Assembly (NCBI RefSeq): GCF_051660745.1
Contig: NZ_JBOFQF010000037.1
Span: 1-64,000 of the forward strand
Direction: 5' to 3'
Origin: Segniliparus sp051660745
GTDB taxonomy: Bacteria; Actinomycetota; Actinomycetes; Mycobacteriales; Mycobacteriaceae
DNA: 64,000 nt
Positions 40,584 to 48,633 of this stretch are shown here, one piece after another. The position numbers and the translations under genes were made by a program. Positions within the stretch are counted from its first letter, which is position 1. Each line of letters opens with the position of its first letter. The notes beneath the pieces are model-generated. The model ran no database searches, was not told the DNA's origin, and saw only the letters and a program-made list of their open reading frames with translations.

Positions 40584-41342
40584 TCAGCACGTGTAGGAGA
40601 AGCCTTCGCCCTCTTTGGGGGGGATCTGCTTCAGGCAGCCGTATGGGACGACTCCTTGGTCGTTGACCAGGATCGCGGCGCCTTTGGCTTTGTCGGCGCA
40701 CCAGAGGCCGGTCTGGTCCATGCGGCAGACGGTTTGCTCGCCGCCCTGCCCGAAGGAGATTTTCTGGCCGTAGGGCAGCTCGGGGCCGTCTCCCGCGAGG
40801 AACGGCCCCGGATCGCCGTGGAACGACCCGACCGAGGCGGTGGTCCTGTCGTAGCTCACCCAGCCGCCGACCCAGTGGCCGACTTCTTTCGGGCGCGGCG
40901 GCGGATTCGCCAAATTGGCGAGGCAGTGCAACCCGGCGGGGGAGTAGGCCGTGGAGTTCGCGGCCAGCCCGAAACAGCGCAGCTTTTTCGAGGGAGACCG
41001 GAAAGCGACATCGCCGCCGAGGTTCTGCGTGGTCGTGGTGGCAGTCGCGGCGGTTCCCGCCGCATCCGGGCCAGTCGCGGCCTGGTACGGGCCCGGGTCG
41101 GCCGCTTGGCCCGCTTCGATCCAGGCGACGACGTCGCCGAAGGCGGAGTCCTTGCCGGGGGCTTTGCCCGTGGGGGCCTCGCCTGCGCTCGGCGCAGACG
41201 AGGGGCTCGACGAGGCGCTCGGGGCAGATTCGGGCGTGATCACGCTGGTCACAGTGAGGGTTTGCGGTTGCTCGTCGCTGGGGCCGCCGCAGCCCGCGAG
41301 GGCCGTCGCGGCAAGCACGGCGGCTATACGGTGCGCTCTCAT
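40584..41342 (-). CDS. Lipoprotein with Ser/Pro/Ala linker and Cys-rich domain
   Basis: A 252-residue lipoprotein: lipobox LAGC with Cys18, then a Ser/Ala/Pro-rich linker (about residues 25-65), then a folded domain. That domain has FRSPSKKLRCFGL, GLHCLAN, VCRMDQTGLWCADK, YGCLKQI and a terminal Cys, six in all, fit for disulphides outside the cell. The pattern F-x-SP-x-x-x-x-C recurs in secreted mycobacterial lipoproteins of unknown function. ATG 41342 is leaderless by the TATCCT box. It lies between lipB and the membrane protein gene. Confidence 0.8.
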   Translation of the reverse strand: MRAHRIAAVLAATALAGCGGPSDEQPQTLTVTSVITPESAPSASSSPSSAPSAGEAPTGKAPGKDSAFGDVVAWIEAGQAADPGPYQAATGPDAAGTAATATTTTQNLGGDVAFRSPSKKLRCFGLAANSTAYSPAGLHCLANLANPPPRPKEVGHWVGGWVSYDRTTASVGSFHGDPGPFLAGDGPELPYGQKISFGQGGEQTVCRMDQTGLWCADKAKGAAILVNDQGVVPYGCLKQIPPKEGEGFSYTC

Positions 41343-41348
41343 CCTGCG

Positions 41349-41354
41349 AGGATA
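41349..41354 (-). promoter_or_regulatory. -10 box, predicted leaderless promoter (lipoprotein)
   Basis: TATCCT on the minus strand, 6 nt before ATG 41342. Confidence 0.5.
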
Positions 41355-41410
41355 CGCGGGGAGAGGGTCTGCACGGGCAATGCGCGCCGTTCCGGCGGGC
41401 TCGGCCCTTG

Positions 41411-42106
41411 TCAACCGTTGATGGCGAGCTTGCCGTCCAGCGCGGCGAGCAGGCGGTCGACCACGACCGGGGCCGCCTCGGCCACGGTCACCAGGCGATC
41501 GGTCTCCACGCTGAGCGAGGTGGCCCCGACGTCCGGTATGCCGCAGGGCACGATGTTCGCGAAGCCGGACATGTCCGCGTCGCAGTTGAGGGAGAAGCCG
41601 TGCAGGGTCACGCCGCGTTGCACCCGGACGCCGATCGAGCCGATCTTGCGCTGGATCCGCCTGCTGTCGGCGGGCAGCCACACCCCCGAGCTGCCCTCGA
41701 CACGGGCGGCCCGCACGCCGAAATGCGCGCAGGCGCTGATCAACGCCTCTTCGAGGATGCGGACGTAGCTGATCACATCGATGGGCTCGGCGAGTTTCAC
41801 GATGGGGTAGCCGACGATCTGGCCGGGCCCGTGCCAGGTGATTTTGCCGCCTCGGTCGACTTCGACGACGCGGGTCCCGTCGAAGGGGAGGTCGCTGGGC
41901 TCGGTCCGTCTGCCTGCCGTGTAGACGAAAGGATGCTCCAGGATGAGCGCCACGTCCTCGCCGCCCTCGGCCCTCGCCTGCGCGAGCTCGCGTTGCAGCT
42001 CCCAGGCCTCCTCGTAGTCGACGAGGCCGAGCTCGCGGATCTGGACCGGCGCGCGCGAATCCCGAACGCTCCGGGCGTTCAGTGCGGTTATGGGCGTGCT
42101 TGCCAT
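41411..42106 (-). CDS. lipB: Octanoyl-[ACP]:protein transferase LipB
   Basis: A 231-residue enzyme that moves octanoyl groups from ACP to lipoyl domains, the step before LipA. Catalytic parts: EHPFVYTAGRRTEPSDLPFD, GGKITWHGPGQIVGYPIV, the lysine in RRIQRKIGSIGVRV and the nucleophilic cysteine in FANIVPCGI. ATG 42106 starts the protein; longer frames upstream have no ribosome binding site, and a TACGCT box lies 9 nt before this ATG. Acts with LipA at 38749. Length and motifs match the mycobacterial enzyme. Confidence 0.94.
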   Translation of the reverse strand: MASTPITALNARSVRDSRAPVQIRELGLVDYEEAWELQRELAQARAEGGEDVALILEHPFVYTAGRRTEPSDLPFDGTRVVEVDRGGKITWHGPGQIVGYPIVKLAEPIDVISYVRILEEALISACAHFGVRAARVEGSSGVWLPADSRRIQRKIGSIGVRVQRGVTLHGFSLNCDADMSGFANIVPCGIPDVGATSLSVETDRLVTVAEAAPVVVDRLLAALDGKLAING

Positions 42107-42413
42107 AGGACTCCGAGCGTACACCTTCGGGGCCGGGGCCATAGGGCGGGCAGGGCGGGTTTTCGGGACGCCTGCCAATCTTTGTTAGACGCGCGGGGGG
42201 CTGGTTTGGTTCCCTCCCCGTGAGAGTTATCTCACGCGGACGCGAGTTTGCGCGGAAGTCTTGCGACCGATACCGGACGGGTTTACACTTCCAGCAAGTC
42301 AACGTCGACGTCGGGTTTATGGGGCGAGCACAAGGCCTTCGAGCTGGGGTGTTCAAGGCAAGTGCCGCACAGCGGATCGTGACAGACGGGTAGAACCTTC
42401 GGAAAGGCATCGC
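42107..42413. other. Regulatory region between lipB and the second type VII locus
   Basis: 307 bp with no gene. It holds the TACGCT box of lipB at its left end, an 18-bp palindrome at 42219-42236, a short ACGTCGACGT palindrome at 42302-42311 and a Shine-Dalgarno GGAAAGG at 42401-42407 for the type VII operon. No convincing -35/-10 pair for that operon was identified. Confidence 0.6.
42219..42236 (+). promoter_or_regulatory. Palindromic site upstream of the type VII operon
   Basis: CGTGAG, AGTTAT, CTCACG: perfect 6-bp arms. It looks like an operator but does not have CRP spacing (GTGA and TCAC are 8 apart, not 6). It lies about 180 bp upstream of the first gene. Confidence 0.45.
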
Positions 42414-42956
42414 ATGGCAGACGGTGGACAGCCGGTCATCATCGACGGCCAGGAGATCACCACGCGAGAGGCCGCGCTCGCGCAGGTGTCGTCGGGCCCT
42501 GGTTTTAACAACATGGTGCCGTCGGACGCTCCGGCGGACGCGCGGGAGCAAGTGCGCGGCTACGCCGAGAAGATATGGCAGCTCGGCAAGCTCTTGGACA
42601 ACGGCGGCAAATTTGTGATCACCCCGGAGGGAATCCAGCGGGCGGTCACGATCTGCCAGGAGGGCGCGGAGCACGCGGATTACGCGATGAGCCAGTCCGA
42701 GCAGGCCAAGGGCCACTTGCCGGGGATGTTCGGATCCTGCGCGCAGGGCCAGGCGTTCGCGCAGACGGTCGGCGAGTGGATGGACAGGATGGGGGAGAAG
42801 GCGACGACGTTGCAGGCCATCCTGAACGGCGTGGCAGACGGCACGCAGGAGATCAAGACGAAGGCGGAGCACACCGATTCGGACTGGGCGTGCGCGTTCC
42901 GCAAGGTCAAGACCCACACCCCGAGCACGGGCAGCCATGCGGGAGGTTCGCTGTGA
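42414..42956 (+). CDS. Type VII-associated helical protein
   Basis: A 180-residue protein with no signal peptide and mainly helical. ATG 42414 has GGAAAGG upstream. After a polar N-terminus (GGQPVIIDGQEITTREAALA) come helices with VRGYAEKIWQLGKLLDNGGK, ITPEGIQRAVTICQEGAEHA and TVGEWMDRMGEKATTLQAI, and a C-terminal HTDSDWACAF. It resembles EspC-like and WXG-like substrates in length of helices and in context, without a proven motif. The stop overlaps the GTG of the next gene (GTGA). It is the first of four genes that form one operon up to 46033. Confidence 0.6.
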   Translation: MADGGQPVIIDGQEITTREAALAQVSSGPGFNNMVPSDAPADAREQVRGYAEKIWQLGKLLDNGGKFVITPEGIQRAVTICQEGAEHADYAMSQSEQAKGHLPGMFGSCAQGQAFAQTVGEWMDRMGEKATTLQAILNGVADGTQEIKTKAEHTDSDWACAFRKVKTHTPSTGSHAGGSL

Positions 42957-44176
42957 GTTTCAGCGTCGACGACCCGTATGGGCTGATCCAGATCGCCAAC
43001 TCCCTCAGCACGAGCGAGTCCGAGTCGGCGATCATGCTGATCATGTACGTCAGCGAGCGGTTCGACAAGCTCGGCAGCACCGTGAACCAGTTCCCCGGCA
43101 TTCCGAGGGACCAGTTCGACAGCGTCGTGCGCGACGACTTCGAGCCGAGGCTGCTCGAAGTCGGCACGGACTCCGCCAGCACGGGGGAGTCGCTGATCGG
43201 CATGGCTTCGACCTTGAAGCAGTTCTACGACCAAGTGCCCCAAGTGAAGTCCGCCGCCGCGAACCTCGAACAAGTCCTGCACCAGTCGAGCAGCCCTGCC
43301 GAATGGAAGGCGGCCGCCGAGCCGCTCGCCAGCGCGCTGAACAACTTGTACAGCGTGAAGATCCCGTCGGCTCCTGCGGCGAACCAGTCGCTGGAGGCCG
43401 CCGCGCAGGCGAAGCCCAAAGCCGTCACGGAGGACCCGAAGCCCGCTCCGTCCGACACGGGCAAGCCTCAGGGCGGCTCGGGAGGCTCCCCCTCGGGCGG
43501 GCAGCAGCCCGTGCCCTCGGCGACTCCGAAGCCGCAGACCAGCGGCTCGAGCCAGTCGCAGCCCGCCGCGCAAGACAGCGGCTCGGGCGGCGGCTCGCCC
43601 TCCGGCGGGGGTTCTGGCGGAGGAGACCAGGGCGGCGGCTCGGGCGGCTCTCCGGCAGGCGCGGGCGCAAGCCCGTCGGCGGGGTCCCCCGACGCGGGCA
43701 AGAAGCAGCCGAGCACGGCCGCGGCGTTGCCGTCCTCGACGTTCGACCCGCTCGCGAGCACGGGCTTGCAGTCGGCGGACCTGGCTCCTCCCTCGTCCGG
43801 GATCGGCCTCGGCGGCGCCGGCGGAGGGATCGGCGCGGGCGGGCTGGACCCCAAGTCGCTCGGCGCGGCGGCAGGCAGCGCGGCAGGCCTTGCCTCTGCG
43901 GGCGCGGGCGTGCCCGGCGCTGGCGCGCCTGCGGGCGCCGTGCGGGGGATGAGCTCGATGATGGGCGGCATGATGGGGCCGGGCATGATGGGCGGCCGGG
44001 GCGGCGGGGGAGAGAAGGAGCACAAGGCTCCGGACTACCTCTACAGCGAGGACAACGGCTACGAGCTGATCGAGAAGTTGCCGGTGGTGTCGCCCGACGT
44101 GATCGGAGCCTTGACCGACGACGAGATCGACGCAATGGAATTGCAGACCGACTTCGCGTTCAGCGACCCGGCATAA
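42953..44176 (+). CDS. PPE/EspB-like type VII substrate with Met-Gly tail
   Basis: A 407-residue protein starting at a GTG that overlaps the previous stop. The N-terminal 165 residues are helical, a bundle with FSVDDPYGLIQIANSLS and SSPAEWKAAAEPLASALNNL. A long Gly/Ser/Pro/Gln-rich low-complexity linker follows. Near the end are a Met/Gly block (MMGGMMGPGMMGG) and a conserved-looking module EKEHKAPDYLYSEDNGYELI with ELPVVSP-type ending (KLPVVSPDVIGAL). That end module is shared by the 44552 gene and by PPE-like ESX substrates of related actinobacteria. It is therefore probably exported by a type VII system encoded elsewhere. Confidence 0.65.
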   Translation: MSFSVDDPYGLIQIANSLSTSESESAIMLIMYVSERFDKLGSTVNQFPGIPRDQFDSVVRDDFEPRLLEVGTDSASTGESLIGMASTLKQFYDQVPQVKSAAANLEQVLHQSSSPAEWKAAAEPLASALNNLYSVKIPSAPAANQSLEAAAQAKPKAVTEDPKPAPSDTGKPQGGSGGSPSGGQQPVPSATPKPQTSGSSQSQPAAQDSGSGGGSPSGGGSGGGDQGGGSGGSPAGAGASPSAGSPDAGKKQPSTAAALPSSTFDPLASTGLQSADLAPPSSGIGLGGAGGGIGAGGLDPKSLGAAAGSAAGLASAGAGVPGAGAPAGAVRGMSSMMGGMMGPGMMGGRGGGGEKEHKAPDYLYSEDNGYELIEKLPVVSPDVIGALTDDEIDAMELQTDFAFSDPA

Positions 44177-44201
44177 GACGGCTCTCGCCGAGGAGACGAC
44201 G

Positions 44202-44552
44202 ATGACATCGCAGGTCAACACTGGCGGCACACAGGTGTCCGAAGAAGGTTTGGACCAGATGCGCCGAGTGCATCAGCAGTATCTCGACCAGCTGGGCGCC
44301 GCCGCGTCGCTCGCCGACGGGATGGCGCAGTCGCTGCAAGGGGGCAATCCGTTCGGATTGGGAGAGGACGGCTCGGCGGCGCACCAGTCGGCGAGCACGC
44401 TCACGGGCGCGTTGAGCGAAGCCGTGCGGCGCGAGCAGGACAATCTGGAGAAGCTGTGGGGCAACTTCCGGACGTGGGGCCAGTTGATCGCGAACACCGA
44501 CCTCGGCGCGGCGCAGAGCATCGCGGGGGCAGCGCCTGAAGGAGGACGGTGA
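44202..44552 (+). CDS. Small EspC/WXG100-like protein
   Basis: A 116-residue helical protein: VSEEGLDQMRRVHQQYLDQL, a Gly-rich turn around residues 45-55 (LQGGNPFGLGEDGS), then ASTLTGALSEAVRREQDNLE and KLWGNFRTWGQLI. The helix-turn-helix size is that of ESX partner proteins, although no strict WxG lies in the turn. ATG 44202 lies 25 bp behind the previous gene. Its TGA overlaps the ATG of the next gene, so it is probably the secretion partner of that protein. Confidence 0.6.
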   Translation: MTSQVNTGGTQVSEEGLDQMRRVHQQYLDQLGAAASLADGMAQSLQGGNPFGLGEDGSAAHQSASTLTGALSEAVRREQDNLEKLWGNFRTWGQLIANTDLGAAQSIAGAAPEGGR

Positions 44553-46033
44553 TGGCTGGAGCCGACTATCTGGCCATGGTCTCCGATCCGGAGGAGCTGC
44601 TGAGCGTCGCCCGTTCCATCGACGGCTCCAAGATCTCGCAGCTGCTCGGCGAATACCAGCAGATGACGCAGGCGATGACCGCAGTCGGCCAGTTCGGCCA
44701 CGACGTGGACAACGCGGCCTCGAGCCAGCTGTTCGGCAAATTCGTCGACGAGGCGCACCATGAGTCCACCGTGCTCAGCTACGCGGCGTTGAACATCGCG
44801 GACACATGCAATCGGATGAAGGCGAAGCTCTCGAATTTCTACGAGCAGTACGTCGAACGGGTGCAGCCCGCAGCGCAGGCCTTGCAGCAGGCGTACGACG
44901 CGCAACTGGGACAGGGCGGGGTGGGCTCGCCCGCAGAGCTGAGGACCGCCTCGACGGCGCTCGCCAAAGCGCTCAGCCATCTGTACACCGACCTCGCGGG
45001 GAACCCGACGATCAATGTGGCCCCGACATTCCCCGAGGCCGCGATCCCGGACATCGGCGCGGACGGCAGGAGGGCCAAGGGCGGCGCGGCGAATGGCGCG
45101 CCGAAGCCGTCGGACCCGACCTCCGCAGCTGCTCCGGAGCAGTCCTCCCCCGCCACGCAGGCGAGTGGCACGGCAGGCGCGGGCAGTCGACAGCCGAGTG
45201 GCGGACAGGCGGGCGCAGGTCCGGCTGGCGGCGGGGCGGCGGATACGGGCGCGGGCCAGGCTGGCGGCGGGGCAGGCGGAGCAGGAGCAGGCGGAGCGCA
45301 GGGGACTGCGGACGCCTTGGGACAGGGCGGGGCTGGACAAACCAGTGCCGGGCAGAACGGGGCAGGGCAGGACAACCCGGCGAGCGCTCTCGGCGGGGTG
45401 CTCGGCGCGCTGGGGCAGATGGGCTCCGCCGCAGGCTCCGGCCTCGCCGGAGCGGCAGGCGCTGTCGCGGGGGCGGCGGGCACAGGGGCGGGCGTCGCCT
45501 CGGGCGCCGTTGGCCTCGGGGCCTCGCTCGGCAGCCTTGCCGCCCAGCCCGCCTCGGCCGACAAGCCTGCGCCCGACGGCTTGGCCGACAGCGGCGACGA
45601 AGCAGCGGACAAGGTTGGCGACGGCCTCGATTCGGCCGAGTCCGCTGCGACCAGGCCTGCTGCGGATCTCTCCAGTGGCGGCGGCTTCAGCGGTGGCGCT
45701 CCCCACGCGCTGCCCGAAGCGCGGACCGGCCCGGTCCCTGAGCTCAGGCCCGCGCCTGCGGCGGCGGGCTCGCTTGTCGAAGTCTCCGCGGGCGGTTCTG
45801 CCGCCGCGTCGAACGGCATGATGGGCATGCCGATGATGGGCGGGGCCGGGATGAACGGCGCGGGCGGCGAACATCGAGTCGCCAGCTACTTGATCTCCAA
45901 GGAGCAGGGCGAGCGGCAGTTCACGGCAGGACTGCCCTTGGCCTCTGAGGAAATACTCGGGGCATTGGACGAGCGCGAGCGGCTGGCGATGCAGATCGCC
46001 AGCATCGACGACCCCGGGGGCGAGCCCCGCTAG
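44552..46033 (+). CDS. PPE/EspB-like type VII substrate with Ala/Gly linker
   Basis: A 493-residue protein. ATG 44552 is preferred over GTG 44549 because GGAGG then lies 6 nt away. The N-terminal 150 residues are helical (MVSDPEELLSVARSIDGSKI, LLGEYQQMTQAMTAVGQFGH). A very long Gly/Ala linker follows, and the same kind of C-terminal module as in the 42953 gene: GMMGMPMMGGAG, then EHRVASYLISKEQ and GLPLASEEILGAL. The two are diverged paralogues. It ends the four-gene operon; the RNase gene follows 74 bp later. Confidence 0.65.
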   Translation: MAGADYLAMVSDPEELLSVARSIDGSKISQLLGEYQQMTQAMTAVGQFGHDVDNAASSQLFGKFVDEAHHESTVLSYAALNIADTCNRMKAKLSNFYEQYVERVQPAAQALQQAYDAQLGQGGVGSPAELRTASTALAKALSHLYTDLAGNPTINVAPTFPEAAIPDIGADGRRAKGGAANGAPKPSDPTSAAAPEQSSPATQASGTAGAGSRQPSGGQAGAGPAGGGAADTGAGQAGGGAGGAGAGGAQGTADALGQGGAGQTSAGQNGAGQDNPASALGGVLGALGQMGSAAGSGLAGAAGAVAGAAGTGAGVASGAVGLGASLGSLAAQPASADKPAPDGLADSGDEAADKVGDGLDSAESAATRPAADLSSGGGFSGGAPHALPEARTGPVPELRPAPAAAGSLVEVSAGGSAAASNGMMGMPMMGGAGMNGAGGEHRVASYLISKEQGERQFTAGLPLASEEILGALDERERLAMQIASIDDPGGEPR

Positions 46034-46064
46034 CGCAGTGCAAGAGGAGGCGCCTGCGGCGTCG

Positions 46065-46070
46065 TAGGAT
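46065..46070 (+). promoter_or_regulatory. -10 box for the RNase-barstar pair
   Basis: TAGGAT. It would start transcription near 46077, downstream of the first in-frame ATG at 46069, and therefore supports the internal start at 46108. Confidence 0.4.
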
Positions 46071-46107
46071 GATGGCGTTCGAGACCATCGTGGAAGCGAG
46101 AGGGAGC

Positions 46108-46509
46108 ATGGCAGTGAAGAGGACGCTGGCTTGGCTGGGGGCGCTCTGCGCGCTGATCGGCCTGACCATCGGGGTGTCGTACGCGGTCGCCTCGCCCGAC
46201 GCCGGACCGGACCACCAGGTGGTGGCGACCGCCATTCCGGCCAAGGCGTATGCGACGCTCAAGAAGATCGATGCCGGGACATGGCCGAAATCTGGCGCCC
46301 CCGGCACGCACGGCGGCACCGTCTGGCAGAACCGGGAACACCGGTTGGCCGCCACGGACGCGCAAGGCAAGCCGATCGCCTATCGCGAGTGGGATGTGAA
46401 CGACAAAATACAAGGTCGCAATCGTGATGCCCAGCGGATTATCACGGGGAGTGATCATTCTGCCTGGTACACTGGCGATCATTATCAGACGTTTGAGAGG
46501 ATGCGTTGA
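46108..46509 (+). CDS. Secreted barnase-type guanyl-specific ribonuclease
   Basis: A 133-residue exported RNase. ATG 46108 gives a normal signal peptide (MAVKRTLAWLGALCALIGLT); an earlier ATG at 46069 would add 13 residues before it. The mature N1/T1-type fold has the catalytic residues E94 (YREWDV), R110 (RDAQRI) and H125 (GDHYQTF), with spacing like E73/R87/H102 of barnase. The substrate-binding QNREHRL and a WPKSGAPGTHGG loop are also there. Its stop overlaps the ATG of a barstar gene (TGATG). It lies just behind a type VII substrate operon; the protein itself carries a Sec-type signal. Confidence 0.85.
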   Translation: MAVKRTLAWLGALCALIGLTIGVSYAVASPDAGPDHQVVATAIPAKAYATLKKIDAGTWPKSGAPGTHGGTVWQNREHRLAATDAQGKPIAYREWDVNDKIQGRNRDAQRIITGSDHSAWYTGDHYQTFERMR

Positions 46510-46994
46510 TGACTGAGGCAACTCCTGCGGTGTCCGCTTTCGAGATTCTCGTCGGCGAGCCTGCCACATTCGACTCAAGCGCCTCGTTGCTCGCCGCCGA
46601 GGGGAATATCGTCCGTTTTATCCGAGGCGAGAAAGCCACGACGAAAGCGGATTTGTTCGACGAGTTCGCGGCGGCCCTGCAATTCCCCTTCCACTTCGGC
46701 CACAATTGGGACGCTCTTTCCGACAGCCTCGCAGACCTCGACTGGCTCGGCGTGGCTTTCGGCTACTACGTGGTGATTTGGAACGCCGACAAGTTCCTCG
46801 CGGGCGACGCGGACTCCCTCCAGGCCTTCGCCAGCATCGTCCAAGACGCGAACGTGACGTGGACGAACTCCCAGCGCAAGCCGTTCAAAGTCGTTCTGCA
46901 GGTCTCGGAGGGCAAGGCGGAGCAGGTCAAAGCGGCGTGGAGCAAACTGGTCGGCGCGCTGCCCGCCGCCGCCCACGACACCGCCTGGGACTGA
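46509..46994 (+). CDS. Barstar-family ribonuclease inhibitor
   Basis: A 161-residue cytoplasmic inhibitor. ATG 46509 overlaps the RNase stop; GAGAGG lies 8 nt upstream. The barstar core is clear: ATTKADLFDEFAAALQFPFH followed by FGHNWDALSDSLADLDWL, where barstar uses Asp/Glu and Trp residues to plug the RNase active site. The C-terminal part has GDADSLQAFASIV and a beta strand FKVVLQVSE. It is about 70 residues longer than barstar itself, mostly as an N-terminal strand segment and a longer C-terminus. It protects the producer from the RNase encoded 1 bp upstream. Confidence 0.85.
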   Translation: MTEATPAVSAFEILVGEPATFDSSASLLAAEGNIVRFIRGEKATTKADLFDEFAAALQFPFHFGHNWDALSDSLADLDWLGVAFGYYVVIWNADKFLAGDADSLQAFASIVQDANVTWTNSQRKPFKVVLQVSEGKAEQVKAAWSKLVGALPAAAHDTAWD

Positions 46995-47012
46995 TCCGGG
47001 CTCGCCTGGCTT

Positions 47013-48596
47013 TTGCGTCTTCTCCGAATTTTTCTGGCCGTCTGTTGCGCGGCGCTGCTGACCTGCTGCTCGCGGGCTTCTTCGGCGCAGATGGCCGATG
47101 CGCCGCTCCGTGTGCGGGTGGCCGACGGTTGGTATGAGGGCGCGGCTTCCGACACGGTGCGCACCTTTCTCGGTGTCCGGTACGCCCAAGCGCCGACCGG
47201 GGCGTTGCGTTTCTCCTCGCCCATGCCCATGCCGTCGCACGAGGGCGTGTGGGGCGCGACGGCCTCTAGTCCGCCGTGCCCGCAGCTCGGCACTGGCGGG
47301 AAGCTGGTCTCGACCGACGAAGACTGCCTCACAGTCAATGTGATCACGCCCCGCAAGCAGGCCGTGGGGCAGGCGCTTCCTGTGATGGTGTGGTTCCACG
47401 GCGGCGGGTTCACGGTGGGCGACGGGCACCAATACGATCCGAGACGACTGGTCGCGGAGGGCGGCGTGATTGTCGTGACGGCGAACTTCCGGCTCGGCGT
47501 GCTCGCGCAGCTGGGCTTGCCGGGAGTCCCGGACTCGGGCGATTTCGGCCTCGCCGACCAGCTTTCCGTGCTGCAGTGGGCGCATCGCAACGCCGCAGCG
47601 TTCGGCGGAGACCCAGAGAATGTGACGATGTTCGGGGAGTCCTCCGGGGCGATGAGCATTTGCGCGCTTCTCGCCTCGCCGCCTGCGAAGGGGCTCGTCG
47701 CGAAGGCGATCCTCTCGTCCGGGTCGTGCGCGACGGCGTGGCCTCGGGGAACGATGGGCCTCGACGCGCGGCCCGCCCGGCCCTACGCGCCGGTCGCCGT
47801 GTCCGAGCAGCACGGGCTCGCGCTGGCGAAGGAAGTGGGCTGTCCGCAGGAGCATCCGTTGGACTGTTTGCGCGCTTTGCCCGCCGAGGCCCTGGTGCGG
47901 CATTCCGCAGAGTTCGGCGACCTGCTCGCGTACGGGACGCCGCTCCTGCCGGAGGACCCGGTCGACGCGGTCATGTCGGGGGCCTTGGCCGCTGTTCCGG
48001 TCATCTCCGGGTCCAACCACGACGAGGGGACGGCCGCGGTGGCGAGCTCCTCGCGGGACGCGCCGATCAGCGCGGAGCGATACGAAGAGCTCGTGCGGGG
48101 CGCGTTCGGCGCGCGAGCGGGCCGAGTGCTCGAAGAGTACCCGGCGACGGGCTTTCCCAGCCCCGGCGACGCATGGGCCCGTATCGCGACCGACGCGGCC
48201 TGGATTTGCCCCGCGATGCGGACAGACGCCCTGCTCGCCCGCCGTGCCCCGGTGTACTCCTACGAGTTCGACGACCTCGCCGCCCCGAACATCGTCGACA
48301 CGGGCGCCTCGGGGGTGGCGATCGGGGCCGGGCATGCGACCGAGCTGTCGTATTTGTTCGATGTGCGCACGCTAGAAGGCATCCGGCTGAACGAGCGGCG
48401 GGAGGACCTCGCCAAGCGGATGGTCCAGTATTGGACGAGTTTCGCCTGGCGCGGGGAGCCGAAGGGGGATGTGTCGTGGCCCCGCCGCGAGGAGGGCGCG
48501 AACGGGCCGGTGCTGCGGATCTACCCGGTCGGTCAGCAAGCCCCCTCGACGCTCACGCCGTGGGACGAGCACCGATGCGGTTTCTGGGGGGCATGA
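47013..48596 (+). CDS. Secreted type B carboxylesterase / lipase
   Basis: A 527-residue alpha/beta hydrolase. The N-terminus is a signal peptide (RIFLAVCCAALLTCC); a near-lipobox LLTC is not standard, so lipidation is uncertain. Motifs of the carboxylesterase B family: RTFLGVRYAQAPTGALRF, STDEDCLTVNV, VMVWFHGGGFTVGDG, oxyanion loop GGG, nucleophile Ser210 in GESSG, and the histidine in GAGHATELSYLFD. The start is TTG 47013 with no clear ribosome binding site, so the first residues are uncertain. A remnant of the dispersed repeat lies after its stop. Confidence 0.88.
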   Translation: MRLLRIFLAVCCAALLTCCSRASSAQMADAPLRVRVADGWYEGAASDTVRTFLGVRYAQAPTGALRFSSPMPMPSHEGVWGATASSPPCPQLGTGGKLVSTDEDCLTVNVITPRKQAVGQALPVMVWFHGGGFTVGDGHQYDPRRLVAEGGVIVVTANFRLGVLAQLGLPGVPDSGDFGLADQLSVLQWAHRNAAAFGGDPENVTMFGESSGAMSICALLASPPAKGLVAKAILSSGSCATAWPRGTMGLDARPARPYAPVAVSEQHGLALAKEVGCPQEHPLDCLRALPAEALVRHSAEFGDLLAYGTPLLPEDPVDAVMSGALAAVPVISGSNHDEGTAAVASSSRDAPISAERYEELVRGAFGARAGRVLEEYPATGFPSPGDAWARIATDAAWICPAMRTDALLARRAPVYSYEFDDLAAPNIVDTGASGVAIGAGHATELSYLFDVRTLEGIRLNERREDLAKRMVQYWTSFAWRGEPKGDVSWPRREEGANGPVLRIYPVGQQAPSTLTPWDEHRCGFWGA

Positions 48597-48600
48597 GCTC

Positions 48601-48632
48601 CGACGCGGCGATCTGCGGCGCTGGTCTCGCGC
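48601..48632. repeat. Dispersed element, copy D (short remnant)
   Basis: GCGGCGATCTGCGGCG and a following GGTCTCGCGCG match the 5' end of the family. The rest is gone. It fills the gap between the convergent carboxylesterase and SURF1 genes. Confidence 0.5.
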
Positions 48633-48633
48633 G

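Noticed and set aside
43440..43900. Tandem repeat array in the 42953 gene
   Set aside because: Gly/Ser/Pro codon-biased low complexity without a fixed unit; it is a disordered linker.
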